The notes below the pieces were generated by a model. That model was not told where the DNA came from. It ran no database searches and saw only the letters and a program-made list of their open reading frames with translations. A program made the translations under genes and the position numbers. A DNA stretch of 9,465 nt from positions 1-9,465 of the forward strand of contig CAAENE010000371.1 of assembly GCA_900757255.1 (NCBI GenBank), written 5' to 3'. The DNA is from Clostridia bacterium (GTDB lineage Bacteria; Bacillota; Clostridia; HGM11514). Positions 1 through 6,843 of this stretch are shown here, one piece after another; the first letter of the stretch is position 1, and each line of letters begins with the position of its first letter.

Positions 1-158
1 ACTGATAGGAACCTATCCTTCTTCTACCGTTGTTATAATCATAACATGTTTTTGTATAAATAGCAAGTAAATTTTAAATATAAATTTAACTATAATTTTG
101 AATGTATCAATGAATGACAAAGTAGGGTAAAATAAAAGTGCAGAGAGGAGTGCGCCAA
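1..158. other. AT-rich leader with two small inverted repeats
   Basis: No gene is visible here. Two short inverted repeats can be seen: GATAGG-AA-CCTATC at 4-17, and TGTTAT-AATC-ATAACA at 31-46, which contains a TATAAT. Another TATAAT lies at 91-96 but has no convincing -35 partner at 16-18 bases. The repeats could be operators for the small ribbon-helix-helix gene that follows or for a gene off the left edge, but that is inference. Confidence 0.35.
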
Positions 159-350
159 ATGGATTTTATTATAAAAAAAACAAAAAGCTCAAACCGCACC
201 ATCAGAATGCCTGACCCATTGATAGACAAAATAGGTAAGATTGCGTCAAAGCAAGGAATTTCATTTAATCAGTTGGTGATTCAATGCTGTGAATTTGCTC
301 TGGAACATTTAAATGAAAAAGACAGCGAGGATCAAGAAAACGATTTTTAG
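159..350 (+). CDS. Small ribbon-helix-helix (Arc/CopG-like) DNA-binding protein
   Basis: This 63-residue protein is predicted to bind DNA as a dimer and act as a transcriptional regulator. After a basic N-terminus (IIKKTKSS), residues about 14-22 (NRTIRMPDP) fit the beta strand that enters the major groove. Helix 1 (about IDKIGKIASKQG) and helix 2 (about SFNQLVIQCCEFALEHL) follow, then an acidic tail rich in E and D. The size and strand-helix-helix order are those of the Arc/CopG class. The start is ATG 159 because GAGAGGAG at 143-150 sits 8 bases upstream; an in-frame GTG at 138 would put that site inside the gene. No toxin or other partner gene is visible nearby, so the target is unknown. 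It may regulate itself through the inverted repeats upstream. The fold call is from pattern alone. Confidence 0.75.
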   Translation: MDFIIKKTKSSNRTIRMPDPLIDKIGKIASKQGISFNQLVIQCCEFALEHLNEKDSEDQENDF

Positions 351-597
351 AAAATATATTAAAAGTTAATAATGTGTTGAATTTATAAAGTTATATTTTG
401 CAAATTTACTGGTATATCCACCGCATTGTCGGAATTTAATCCTAAAGGGTACAAGTGCCTTGCGAAATTTTTTATTGAAATCTTGTAATAAAAAAGTAGA
501 GCCGGAAAGCATTGCATTGGCAATGCTTTCCGGCTTTATAGTACTTCGAAATCAATTCATAAATAGGTATCATTTTTATAGATTGAAATGATATGAT
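351..597. other. Intergenic region between the regulator and cca
   Basis: This AT-rich stretch of about 250 bases contains no supportable gene. Its main content is the strong hairpin at 501-534, listed separately. A second, weaker 8-base stem, TATCATTT at 568-575 with AAATGATA at 586-593, lies just past the cca stop but has no U-run, so it may only be a processing or 3'-protecting hairpin. No promoter reading into either flanking gene is convincing. Confidence 0.4.
501..534. terminator. Strong two-way intrinsic terminator
   Basis: GCCGGAAAGCATTGC (501-515) pairs perfectly with 520-534, giving a 15-base stem with the 4-base loop ATTG. On the plus strand it is followed by TTTATA. On the minus strand it is followed by TCTACTTTTTTATT, a better U-tract. 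It lies between two converging genes, the regulator on the plus strand and cca on the minus strand, so it probably ends transcripts from both sides and works best for the cca transcript. Confidence 0.85.
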
Positions 598-1716
598 TCA
601 TGTAATATCCAAATTATTTATATATCTCAGCAATTCCGGACGGGTATTATCGAGCTCCTTCAGGAAAACCTTTTCTACGAGGTGTGTGAGTACCTTGCTG
701 CGTTTCTGCGGCGCAATAAAGAGTATATCTTTTCCGTTTATCGCCAAATGCCCGACTGTCAAAAAACGGCAGGAACGGTATAGGCTAAGCAGATTTTCAT
801 CCTGCTGAAGGAGAACGATACATTCCAATGCGTCCTTTCCGATTTTCAGATACATCCTTTGCAGGGATAATGCGTCATGCAGCGGAGTGTCCTGATATTG
901 CAGCACATTTTTCAGAAACGCTGCGGTGCGCCGGTCAAATTTTAATTTACTTATCATACCGGAGGGAGCCGATTGCAATAGATAGGCGTACCGGTATTTT
1001 AGTTCAAGCGGTAATTGTTTATAAACAGTTTCATTGAACCGGACAGGCTGTGCTTCAAAAATAATAGAATACAGATCTGAATCGGACAGCAGCCGAATTC
1101 CTTTATCAAAAAGAACGATTTCATCAAGTTCGGCTCTGATTCGCTCGGCGGAAATTGACTTTAACAGATAGGCATTTTTGGTAATGGCATGGTAAGTGTC
1201 CGGCTCGATTACAAAATCCAGCCGGCAGGCAAAGCGCAGGGCGCGGAGCATGCGGAGAGCGTCCTCAAAGAACCGTTCATTCGGATTGCCGATAGCGCGG
1301 ATAATACCGTTTTTTAAATCTTCCCGTCCGCCAAACAGGTCAATGATATGACCTTCTTTGTCGGCGCAGAGAGCATTGACGGTAAAATCACGGCGTTTGA
1401 GGTCTTCCTGCAAATTATCGGTGAAATACACTTCCATAGGCTTTCGATGATTTTCATATTCCTTCTCACCGCGGAATGTAGTGATTTCAACTACTGAATT
1501 ATTCCATTTAACACAAACAGTTCCAAAACGGATACCGGTATCAAAGGTATTTGGAAAAATATATTTGATTTGTTCGGGACGGGCATTTGTGGTAATATCC
1601 CAGTCCTTTGGATTTATTCCAAGAAGACTGTCGCGAACGCACCCTCCGACAGCATACGCGTCAAATCCATTTTGTTCCAATTGGTCTAAAATTTCCCAAA
1701 TCTCTATCTTTAGCAT
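598..1716 (-). CDS. cca: CCA tRNA nucleotidyltransferase (CCA-adding enzyme, class II)
   Basis: The enzyme adds or repairs the 3'-terminal CCA of tRNAs from CTP and ATP without a nucleic-acid template. The class II nucleotidyltransferase signature is complete. GGCVRD is at residues 24-29, the metal-binding DWD at 38-40, the flexible-loop region TFRGEKEYENHRKP at about 80-93, RRDFTVNAL at 108-116, and EDALRMLR at 151-158, the EDxxR-type motif that selects the incoming nucleotide. The C-terminal half is helical, as expected for the neck, body and tail that hold tRNA. At 372 residues it is slightly shorter than the roughly 400-residue Bacillus enzyme. Its ATG overlaps the last 7 bases of the upstream glycosyltransferase gene (ATGCTAA) and no clear ribosome site precedes it, so translational coupling is likely. 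Some bacteria split the job between CC-adding and A-adding enzymes; the intact motifs favour a full CCA enzyme, but sequence alone does not prove it. Confidence 0.95.
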   Translation of the reverse strand: MLKIEIWEILDQLEQNGFDAYAVGGCVRDSLLGINPKDWDITTNARPEQIKYIFPNTFDTGIRFGTVCVKWNNSVVEITTFRGEKEYENHRKPMEVYFTDNLQEDLKRRDFTVNALCADKEGHIIDLFGGREDLKNGIIRAIGNPNERFFEDALRMLRALRFACRLDFVIEPDTYHAITKNAYLLKSISAERIRAELDEIVLFDKGIRLLSDSDLYSIIFEAQPVRFNETVYKQLPLELKYRYAYLLQSAPSGMISKLKFDRRTAAFLKNVLQYQDTPLHDALSLQRMYLKIGKDALECIVLLQQDENLLSLYRSCRFLTVGHLAINGKDILFIAPQKRSKVLTHLVEKVFLKELDNTRPELLRYINNLDIT

Positions 1717-2816
1717 ATTGAATGAACCAGTTTTACAAAATCGGAGGTGGAATTGGGCTTACCGATATACTCTGCGGCATTTTTCATTAATTCCCTTTTT
1801 TTAGCCGAATTCATGATTTCGAAGATCGCCTCATCAATCGGGAAGGTTTTGCTGGCCTTTACAGCGACACCATTGTTGACCAAAAATTCAGTATTCCGGT
1901 CCTCCTGTCCGGGAATCGGCTTAGTCAGGATAAGAGGCAGACGTTTCGCGAGAGCTTCACTGGTGGTGAGGCCGCCAGGTTTGGTGATAACACAATCAGA
2001 AGCATCCATCATTATATTGACGTTATCGACAAAAGCATAGTTATATATCTTTTTTTGTGAAATTGTTTCATTGATGGTTTTATAAAGTCTTTTATTATTG
2101 CCGCAGACACACAGGATTTGAAAATCAGTTTTTAGCAAATCGATTTTTTCAATCAACTTAAACATATTTCCATAACCCATAGACCCGCTTATGATAAACA
2201 AAGTGGGCTTATCTTCAATTTTTAGAATTTTTCTTGCTTCCTGCTGAGGTAGGGAGTTTTTGAATTTTTCTGCAATGGGAATTCCAATCGGAACAACCTT
2301 TGATATAGGCAATCCTTTCTTTTCCATTTGAATATTTAGAAGCTCGTGCGGTGTAATATAGTAGTCGATATTGGTATACTCCCAGAAGGGATGAACCGTA
2401 AAATCTGTTACGATAGCAATCGTCTTAATATTCTGCAGATGCCCCTTGCGTTTGGCGTCGGAGACGACCTGAGCAGAGAAAACATGGGTGCAGATGATAA
2501 CGTCAGGGTCAAACGCGTCAATATGCTGGATCAATTTTTTCGTCAGAATTTGATTGGAAAACCGAGTGACATGGGCTGTTAATTCATTTTTGTCAATTTT
2601 TTCCGCCATCCGGTAAACTTTTCCGTAAAGCGTGGGAGAATATTTGGTGGAAATCAGGTATCCCCTGGAGATGGATTCCTTAATGACCGGACTGATGAAT
2701 TCGTAAGTGTCAATCATTTCACACTGCCAGCCGGTTCTCGTTAAAGCGCCCATCATAGCCTTGCCGGCTTGATGATGTCCCTGCCCGGCAGTGACGGATA
2801 AAAAAAGAGCTTTCAA
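1710..2816 (-). CDS. MGDG-synthase/UgtP-like glycosyltransferase (processive diacylglycerol type)
   Basis: This predicted GT28-type enzyme probably transfers a sugar from a UDP-sugar to diacylglycerol at the inner face of the membrane, making glycolipids and possibly a lipoteichoic-acid anchor. It has 368 residues, close to family size. The N-terminal lobe opens with SVTAGQGHHQAG (residues 7-18), the glycine- and histidine-rich motif of MGDG synthases, followed by DPDVIICTH (about 104-112) and VTDFTVHPFW (136-145). The C-terminal donor lobe has ISGSMGYGN (209-217) and KPGGLTTSEALAKRLP (279-294), the usual UDP-sugar loop, then IPGQEDRNTEFL. The start is TTG 2816, because GGAGGTGA at 2824-2831 lies 7 bases upstream and the promoter at 2848-2876 excludes the in-frame ATG at 2882. 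cca follows with a 7-base overlap. Sugar and acceptor cannot be read from sequence, and MurG is unlikely given these motifs. Confidence 0.87.
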   Translation of the reverse strand: MKALFLSVTAGQGHHQAGKAMMGALTRTGWQCEMIDTYEFISPVIKESISRGYLISTKYSPTLYGKVYRMAEKIDKNELTAHVTRFSNQILTKKLIQHIDAFDPDVIICTHVFSAQVVSDAKRKGHLQNIKTIAIVTDFTVHPFWEYTNIDYYITPHELLNIQMEKKGLPISKVVPIGIPIAEKFKNSLPQQEARKILKIEDKPTLFIISGSMGYGNMFKLIEKIDLLKTDFQILCVCGNNKRLYKTINETISQKKIYNYAFVDNVNIMMDASDCVITKPGGLTTSEALAKRLPLILTKPIPGQEDRNTEFLVNNGVAVKASKTFPIDEAIFEIMNSAKKRELMKNAAEYIGKPNSTSDFVKLVHSIC

Positions 2817-2823
2817 AAATGGG

Positions 2824-2831
2824 TCACCTCC
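2824..2831 (-). promoter_or_regulatory. Ribosome binding site that fixes a TTG start
   Basis: GGAGGTGA is a near-perfect anti-16S match 7 bases upstream of the TTG at 2816-2814. It lies inside the open frame that begins at ATG 2882, so it decides the glycosyltransferase start in favour of the TTG. Confidence 0.85.
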
Positions 2832-2847
2832 ATCAAACATTTTTTTC

Positions 2848-2876
2848 ATTTTACTATAACAGACAAAATTTTGCAA
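2848..2876 (-). promoter_or_regulatory. Sigma-A-type promoter for the glycosyltransferase-cca pair
   Basis: On the minus strand TTGCAA (2876-2871), a 17-base spacer and TAAAAT (2853-2848) match the -35/-10 consensus at 4/6 and 5/6. Transcription would begin near 2841, about 25 bases before the TTG start codon, which fits the strong ribosome site between them. Confidence 0.65.
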
Positions 2877-2904
2877 GGTCATGTACTAAATTTGCCGCAA
2901 GTCA

Positions 2905-2913
2905 CATATAGTA
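2905..2913 (+). promoter_or_regulatory. Possible sporulation-sigma -10 element
   Basis: CATATAGTA fits the CATAnnnTA -10 pattern used by mother-cell sigma factors E and K in Bacillus and Clostridia. It lies 33 bases before the ATG at 2947, a sensible distance. The -35 side is weak: an AC at 2885-2886 is about 18 bases upstream, slightly too far. This is a suggestion only, supported mainly by the coat genes downstream. Confidence 0.3.
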
Positions 2914-2946
2914 TACAAACCAAGTTTGCAAGGGGGTAAGCAGAGC

Positions 2947-4152
2947 ATGGAAAGGGAAATACAAATTTCCGGCAAAGAAATAGAGGGCAGGGCCCAATTG
3001 TCATACAGCGATGGATTTATCGGGGCAAAACTGACTTTAAATAAGGCTCCCAATACAATCGTGTATCGCTGTTATTTGCAAAATGCAGAGCATGATACAA
3101 TATATTTGGGTATATGTGAGCCAACGGAGGATGGCTTGGGCCTGTCAGTTAACGTACGGGGGGACGAACAGTTTAACCAGTGCCTGATTACCATAGGACG
3201 AATGGATGAAGCGTACCAGGTGGCGGCATTTGGAGAATATGAAGAAACTAGAGCGGAGGTAGCGGAAATTGAAGATACTGATATGGAGGAACCCGACGCC
3301 GTCGAAGAAGTCAGTGAAGAAGCAGAAATTGCCCAAGAGGCGGATACGGGTGAAAACAGCAGCGTGGAAGAAGCCGGAGAAGCGGAAGCAAAGGTGGAAC
3401 TGGAAGAAACCGGCGAACTGGAATTTGCCGAAGATACAGAAGGAGAAGCTGTTGGAGTGGAAGCAGTCACTGCAGGAGATGATGGAGCCGCTGCTGAAGA
3501 AAAAGAAATAGTGCCATCCGAGCTTTTGGAGGAAGAAACAGTAGAATTTGAAGAAGAGCAGGAATTGGATGAAATCATAAAACGGCCGATCGGCTTTGAT
3601 ATCTCTATGGATTCAAAATGCGCGTCTGCGGAAGAAGAGGCAAAAGAATCAGAGGAACCGGAAGCGGCAGAACCGGAGGAAGAGATGACGGAGACAGCAG
3701 AAACATCCGAAACAGCCGGGTTAGCTGGAAACGGGGTGTTAGATGAACAGGACGAGTGTGTGCAGTGCGATACAGCGGCAGCAGAGGAGAACGCGGCTCA
3801 TACAGCTGTTTCACAAAATAGAGAACCAAAAGAGTGCTTTGATTATTTAGGGCTGTCTTTCTTCAAATGCAATAATATTATGAACGAGCACATGTCAAAA
3901 CTGGAAAAACAAATTTTCATGTATGACGGCATCAATTATGCTTTCCAGAAATATGGTTTTGTACTGCGCGCATATGAAGAAAATGCGGTGATATACGCAA
4001 TTCCATCCAATCTCTATAAAGACCCGCACCCAATCCTGCATCTTGCGTTATATACTTCTTATCATAATATCAGGGCATTTGGCTGCGACGGCTACTTTAT
4101 TATAGGTGTTGACAGACAAAAAAATTGTTATTTTACGGTAATAGATGAATAG
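2947..4152 (+). CDS. Unrecognised acidic protein with two end domains and a Glu-rich linker
   Basis: I do not recognise this 401-residue protein. An N-terminal domain of about 95 residues looks beta-rich (ISGKEIEGRAQLSYSDGF, then TIVYRCYLQN and GLGLSVNVRG). A very acidic, low-complexity stretch full of E, A and T runs from about 97 to 290, interrupted near 210-225 by a more ordered segment (IIKRPIGFDISMD). The C-terminal domain (about 295-401) is rich in aromatic residues and ends GYFIIGVDRQKNCYF. There is no signal peptide or membrane segment, so it is probably cytosolic. The start is ATG 2947 because AGGGGG at 2931-2936 is 10 bases upstream; an in-frame TTG at 2926 lacks a site. It runs divergently from the glycosyltransferase and 56 bases ahead of the coat pair in the same direction, so a sporulation role is possible. 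The acidic linker resembles that of a spacer or scaffold protein, but the function is unknown. Confidence 0.85.
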   Translation: MEREIQISGKEIEGRAQLSYSDGFIGAKLTLNKAPNTIVYRCYLQNAEHDTIYLGICEPTEDGLGLSVNVRGDEQFNQCLITIGRMDEAYQVAAFGEYEETRAEVAEIEDTDMEEPDAVEEVSEEAEIAQEADTGENSSVEEAGEAEAKVELEETGELEFAEDTEGEAVGVEAVTAGDDGAAAEEKEIVPSELLEEETVEFEEEQELDEIIKRPIGFDISMDSKCASAEEEAKESEEPEAAEPEEEMTETAETSETAGLAGNGVLDEQDECVQCDTAAAEENAAHTAVSQNREPKECFDYLGLSFFKCNNIMNEHMSKLEKQIFMYDGINYAFQKYGFVLRAYEENAVIYAIPSNLYKDPHPILHLALYTSYHNIRAFGCDGYFIIGVDRQKNCYFTVIDE

Positions 4153-4168
4153 CGTTAATAGAATTGTC

Positions 4169-4177
4169 CATAATAAT
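4169..4177 (+). promoter_or_regulatory. Possible sigma-E-type promoter for the coat pair
   Basis: CATAATAAT resembles the sigma-E -10 sequence, and an ATA at 4149-4151 lies 17 bases upstream, about where the -35 ATA is expected. It is 32 bases before the first coat ATG. If real it would give mother-cell expression independent of the acidic gene. The match is loose in AT-rich DNA. Confidence 0.3.
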
Positions 4178-4208
4178 GGTGAAATCAAATCAAGGAGGTA
4201 CTGTTATT

Positions 4209-4394
4209 ATGGCAAACATTTCAAGCAAAGAGTTATCTGCAATTGAGGATCAGCTGAACTATGAGCAGCTGCTCATCAAAAAGTACAAAACAACAGCGTC
4301 ACAATGCAGCGATAAAACGCTGTCGGCAAAATTTTTAAGCATTGCAGATAAACACCAGCAGCACTTTAATACACTGTTGAACTACTTAAACTAA
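4209..4394 (+). CDS. Small spore-coat-associated helical protein
   Basis: This 61-residue protein reads as a two-helix unit: SKELSAIEDQLNYEQLLIKKYKTTASQCSD, then TLSAKFLSIADKHQQHFNTLLNYL. The pattern of EQ...KKY, a central cysteine and IA.KHQQH is typical of the small ferritin-like proteins found next to CotF genes in spore-forming Clostridia. These are thought to be spore coat or coat-associated components made in the mother cell. The start is ATG 4209 because AAGGAGGT (4192-4199) lies 9 bases upstream; the in-frame ATGs at 4164 and 4176 lack sites. The next coat gene begins 13 bases after its stop, and that gene's ribosome site overlaps this stop codon, so the two are an operon. Metal binding is not evident. 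The role is inferred from family and neighbours. Confidence 0.75.
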   Translation: MANISSKELSAIEDQLNYEQLLIKKYKTTASQCSDKTLSAKFLSIADKHQQHFNTLLNYLN

Positions 4395-4407
4395 GGAGGA
4401 AACCAAA

Positions 4408-4677
4408 ATGGTCAATCAGACAATGGGCGAAAAAGAATATTTAGACGATGCAATCAGCAGCCAGAAGCTGATAACAAGCTCTTACAATACCTATGCAAAC
4501 GAATGCTGCAATAACCAGCTGAGAGCAGATTTCATGAACATTTTAAAAGAAGAACATGACATCCAGTACGAAGTGTTTCAGGAGATGAGCACACGTGGTT
4601 TTTACCAGACAACACCGGCTGAAGAACAAAAGGTGCAGCAGGCAAAACAAAAATACTCATCTTTGAACCAGGGCTGA
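4408..4677 (+). CDS. CotF-family spore coat protein
   Basis: This 89-residue protein matches the Coat F pattern. A first helix (YLDDAISSQKLITSSYNTYANECCNNQLRADFMNIL) leads into EEHDIQYEVFQEMSTRGFY, the LR...F..IL.EEH.IQ...F..M..RG.Y signature of that family, followed by an alanine- and lysine-rich tail (AEEQKVQQAKQKY). Family members are components of the spore coat, assembled on the developing spore from the mother cell. A paired cysteine (CC, residues 30-31) could allow disulphide cross-linking. The ribosome site AAGGAGGA (4393-4400) overlaps the stop of the preceding small coat gene, so the two are probably translated from one message at similar levels. It is followed by the terminator at 4694-4719. 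Confidence 0.9.
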   Translation: MVNQTMGEKEYLDDAISSQKLITSSYNTYANECCNNQLRADFMNILKEEHDIQYEVFQEMSTRGFYQTTPAEEQKVQQAKQKYSSLNQG

Positions 4678-4693
4678 ACAAAATGGGAATCTA

Positions 4694-4719
4694 AAAGACG
4701 CACCTTAGGGTGCGTCTTT
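4694..4719. terminator. Two-way intrinsic terminator between the coat operon and ddh
   Basis: AAAGACGCACC (4694-4704) pairs perfectly with 4709-4719 around the loop TTAG, an 11-base GC-rich stem. On the plus strand it is followed by ATTTTG after the stem's own T residues. On the minus strand the stem ends in TTT and is followed by TAGATT. It lies between the convergent coat operon and ddh (stop at 4736) and should serve both. Confidence 0.85.
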
Positions 4720-4735
4720 ATTTTGTAACTTTGTA

Positions 4736-5716
4736 TCAGAGAAGTTCACGGCGAAGCTCTTCAGCCGATTTAGGGGAGAGCAATCCGAGCGGGACATCAA
4801 AAACTGTTTTGGCACCGGTACTGCCTGCCTTATTCATACGATAAACCGCTCTTGCATAGGCGACCAGAATACTGGAGGTAAACTCAGGATTGGATTCCAG
4901 CTTAATGGACAGCTCAAGAACATGCTTAGTTCCCTCGCCGGTCTTACCGCTGCGGATGACAAATCCGCCATGGGGTATGGAAGAATGGTCGCGCTTTAAT
5001 TCTTCTTCCGAAATGAAATGCACAATAGTGTCATAGTCGGCAAAATAGTTGGGCATTGTCTTGATCTCGTTTTCGATTTTAGCGGTGTCAGCACCTTGTT
5101 CAGCAACAACAAAACACTCGCGCAAATGTTTTTGGCGGGTTGTGAGTTCAATCTGAGAACCGCTTCTTGCGGCATTGACCGCATCCTCGATCGGAATCGT
5201 GTACTGAATACCGGCCTTTACGCCGGCGATCCGGCGGATAGCGTCGGAATGGCCCTGGCTGACACCCTTGCCCCAAAAGGTATAATCCTTGCCCTCAGGC
5301 AGAAAAGAGCCGAACATTTCACGGCAGATAGAGAACAAGCCGGGATCCCAGCCAGCGGAGATAACGGCAGCTTTGCCGCCTTCCTTTGCCGCACGGTCTA
5401 CTTTTTCAAAATGCTGCGGGATTTTCGCATGTGTGTCAAAGCTGTCAACCACATTAAACAGCTTTGCAAATTCCGGCGTTTGTTCCGGCAGGTCGGTGGC
5501 CGAACCGCCGCAGAGGATCAGCACGTCCAGCTTATCTTTATATTGTTCCGCTTTACTCACATGGACAACCGGAACATCCTTTGAAGCAATTGTAAGCTGA
5601 TCGCGGCGTGTAAAAACAGCCGCCAGCTCCATATCCGGATTTTGGCGTACAGCCATTTCGACGCCTTTTCCTAAATTACCGTAACCTACAATACCAATTT
5701 TCATTTTATCTGACAT
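4736..5716 (-). CDS. ddh: meso-Diaminopimelate D-dehydrogenase
   Basis: The enzyme makes meso-2,6-diaminopimelate in one NADPH-dependent reductive amination of tetrahydrodipicolinate. This cytosolic shortcut supplies peptidoglycan and lysine synthesis. The 326-residue length is typical of the family. The Rossmann motif GIVGYGNLGKG is at residues 8-18, FTRR at 35-38 fits the NADPH phosphate site, CGGSATDLPEQ is at 69-79, VDSFDTH at 90-96, and the family hallmark SAGWDPG at 120-126 is followed by WGKGVSQGHSDAIRRI. The start is ATG 5716 because GGAGG (5723-5727) lies 6 bases upstream. The same frame is open to an ATG at 5797 that has no site. A promoter in the 134-base gap after holA gives it its own transcript, with a leader of about 95 bases. 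Whether DapL or the acylated pathways also exist in this organism cannot be seen here. Confidence 0.95.
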   Translation of the reverse strand: MSDKMKIGIVGYGNLGKGVEMAVRQNPDMELAAVFTRRDQLTIASKDVPVVHVSKAEQYKDKLDVLILCGGSATDLPEQTPEFAKLFNVVDSFDTHAKIPQHFEKVDRAAKEGGKAAVISAGWDPGLFSICREMFGSFLPEGKDYTFWGKGVSQGHSDAIRRIAGVKAGIQYTIPIEDAVNAARSGSQIELTTRQKHLRECFVVAEQGADTAKIENEIKTMPNYFADYDTIVHFISEEELKRDHSSIPHGGFVIRSGKTGEGTKHVLELSIKLESNPEFTSSILVAYARAVYRMNKAGSTGAKTVFDVPLGLLSPKSAEELRRELL

Positions 5717-5748
5717 AAGAAACCTCCATTTAACATTATTTTGACTGT

Positions 5749-5771
5749 TCAAATAATCAGCCTTTATTTGA
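5749..5771 (-). promoter_or_regulatory. Leader hairpin upstream of ddh
   Basis: TCAAATAA and TTATTTGA form a perfect 8-base stem around a 7-base loop inside the predicted ddh leader. A second small stem (CAGAC at 5772-5776 with GTCTG at 5783-5787) lies beside it. Neither resembles a lysine riboswitch, which would be much longer. They could modulate translation or mRNA stability, or be chance in AT-rich DNA. Confidence 0.3.
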
Positions 5772-5817
5772 CAGACATATCCGTCTGATTCTGTCATGGG
5801 TAAAACATGATAAACAT

Positions 5818-5846
5818 ATTATATACTATTTTTGCAGGATTTTCAA
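5818..5846 (-). promoter_or_regulatory. Sigma-A-type promoter for ddh
   Basis: On the minus strand TTGAAA (5846-5841), a 17-base spacer and TATAAT (5823-5818) form a near-consensus promoter starting just after the holA stop codon (5853-5851). The expected transcription start is near 5811, leaving a leader of about 95 bases before ATG 5716. Confidence 0.8.
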
Positions 5847-5850
5847 TTCT

Positions 5851-6843
5851 TTATTGCAAAAAAATATTACCAAAAACCTCGCTCAAAAAAATTTCAAAGA
5901 GCACAAACTCGTCAACCGGAGAAGATTTCAGGCTGATATCGCATTTTTCGCAGAGCTTCATAATCGAACGAAGCCGGTTCAAATCCGTTTTTTTCGCAAT
6001 TGCAGTGTACTTTTTAATGACATAAGGATGCATTTTGAGGCCGGCAGTATCTTTAGAAACTTTGATTTTATAAACGGTGCTGAAATTTTTACCCAGAATA
6101 GAAATGATTTTATACGGCGTTTCTTTGAGCAATTTCAAATCCTCGTAAATGGCAAAAGCCGCTTTTGGATTCTGCCCGAAAATCGCGTCAGTCAGTTCAA
6201 AAATCCTGTTTTCCGCGGACGGCGTAATAATCGCTTCAATATCTTCTTTTGATACAACTTCTTTTTCTCCAACATAGGAACAAATTTTTTCCACTTCCCT
6301 TAAAATATGTTCCATGGAAGGAGGACACAGGTCGATGATATGATCGATATTGGCAACAGAAATTTTTTTACCGTTTTGTGCAAATTGGCGGTTAATCCAC
6401 TTTTGAAGCTCTCCCGGGCCGGGATGCTTGAGCTCGACGACAGCACCATTTTTTTCGACAGCACCAATCAGTTTTTTATAGACCTTGCTGATGGCCTCCT
6501 CGCAGAAAATGACGGTCACATAATCAGGTATCTGGGGCAGTGTTTCCTCCCAGAAAGACTTTTTCAGCTCGCCCGGAGATTTAAACACCTTGGTATCCTT
6601 CAGGATAATCAGCTTCCTCTCGGACAGAATCGGATAGGTTTCGATCGCTTCCATTATGTCCTCGTTGGAATAGCCGTCCCCCTCAAAGACAGTCAGATTA
6701 AAACCGGACGGGTCGTTTTTCAGTACAATATCCCTGATTTGTTCGGTATAAAGGTGAATCAAAAAATCTTCTTCCCCGTAAAACAGGTACAGATTACGGA
6801 CCGTGCCGGCTTGAATTTCTTTAAATAACTGGTCCCTTGTCAA
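5851..6843 (-). CDS. holA: DNA polymerase III subunit delta
   Basis: Delta is the wrench of the clamp-loader complex: it opens the beta sliding clamp so it can be placed on primed DNA. The 330-residue length and motifs fit the family. LYLFYGEEDFL (18-28) begins the AAA+-like domain I, ERKLIILKD (75-83) follows, NRIFELTDAIFG (212-223) marks the domain II to III junction, and CEKCDISLKSSPVDEFVLFEIFL (298-320) is the conserved C-terminal collar helix. The start is a TTG at 6843: AGAGGG (6850-6855) lies 6 bases upstream and there is no ATG or GTG in the first 60 residues ahead of the domain motifs. comEC immediately upstream matches the comEC-holA order known from Bacillus. No promoter is evident in the gap, so cotranscription with comEC is likely. 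Confidence 0.93.
   Translation of the reverse strand: MTRDQLFKEIQAGTVRNLYLFYGEEDFLIHLYTEQIRDIVLKNDPSGFNLTVFEGDGYSNEDIMEAIETYPILSERKLIILKDTKVFKSPGELKKSFWEETLPQIPDYVTVIFCEEAISKVYKKLIGAVEKNGAVVELKHPGPGELQKWINRQFAQNGKKISVANIDHIIDLCPPSMEHILREVEKICSYVGEKEVVSKEDIEAIITPSAENRIFELTDAIFGQNPKAAFAIYEDLKLLKETPYKIISILGKNFSTVYKIKVSKDTAGLKMHPYVIKKYTAIAKKTDLNRLRSIMKLCEKCDISLKSSPVDEFVLFEIFLSEVFGNIFLQ

Noticed and set aside
463..540. A small RNA with promoter near 463-490 ending at the 501-534 hairpin
   Set aside because: The -35/-10 candidates (TTGCGA, TGTAAT at 18 bases) are weak, and the transcript would be little more than the terminator.
3072..3578. Long serine-rich open frame on the minus strand
   Set aside because: It is the exact antisense of the Glu-rich linker (GAA/GAG codons read backwards as Ser/Phe codons), and it has no ribosome site.
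5018..5584. A 188-codon plus-strand open frame inside ddh
   Set aside because: It is a shadow of the conserved ddh coding sequence on the other strand, with no independent support.
5717..5850. A lysine riboswitch or T-box before ddh
   Set aside because: The leader is only about 95 bases and lacks the multi-stem layout of the lysine element and any T-box sequence.
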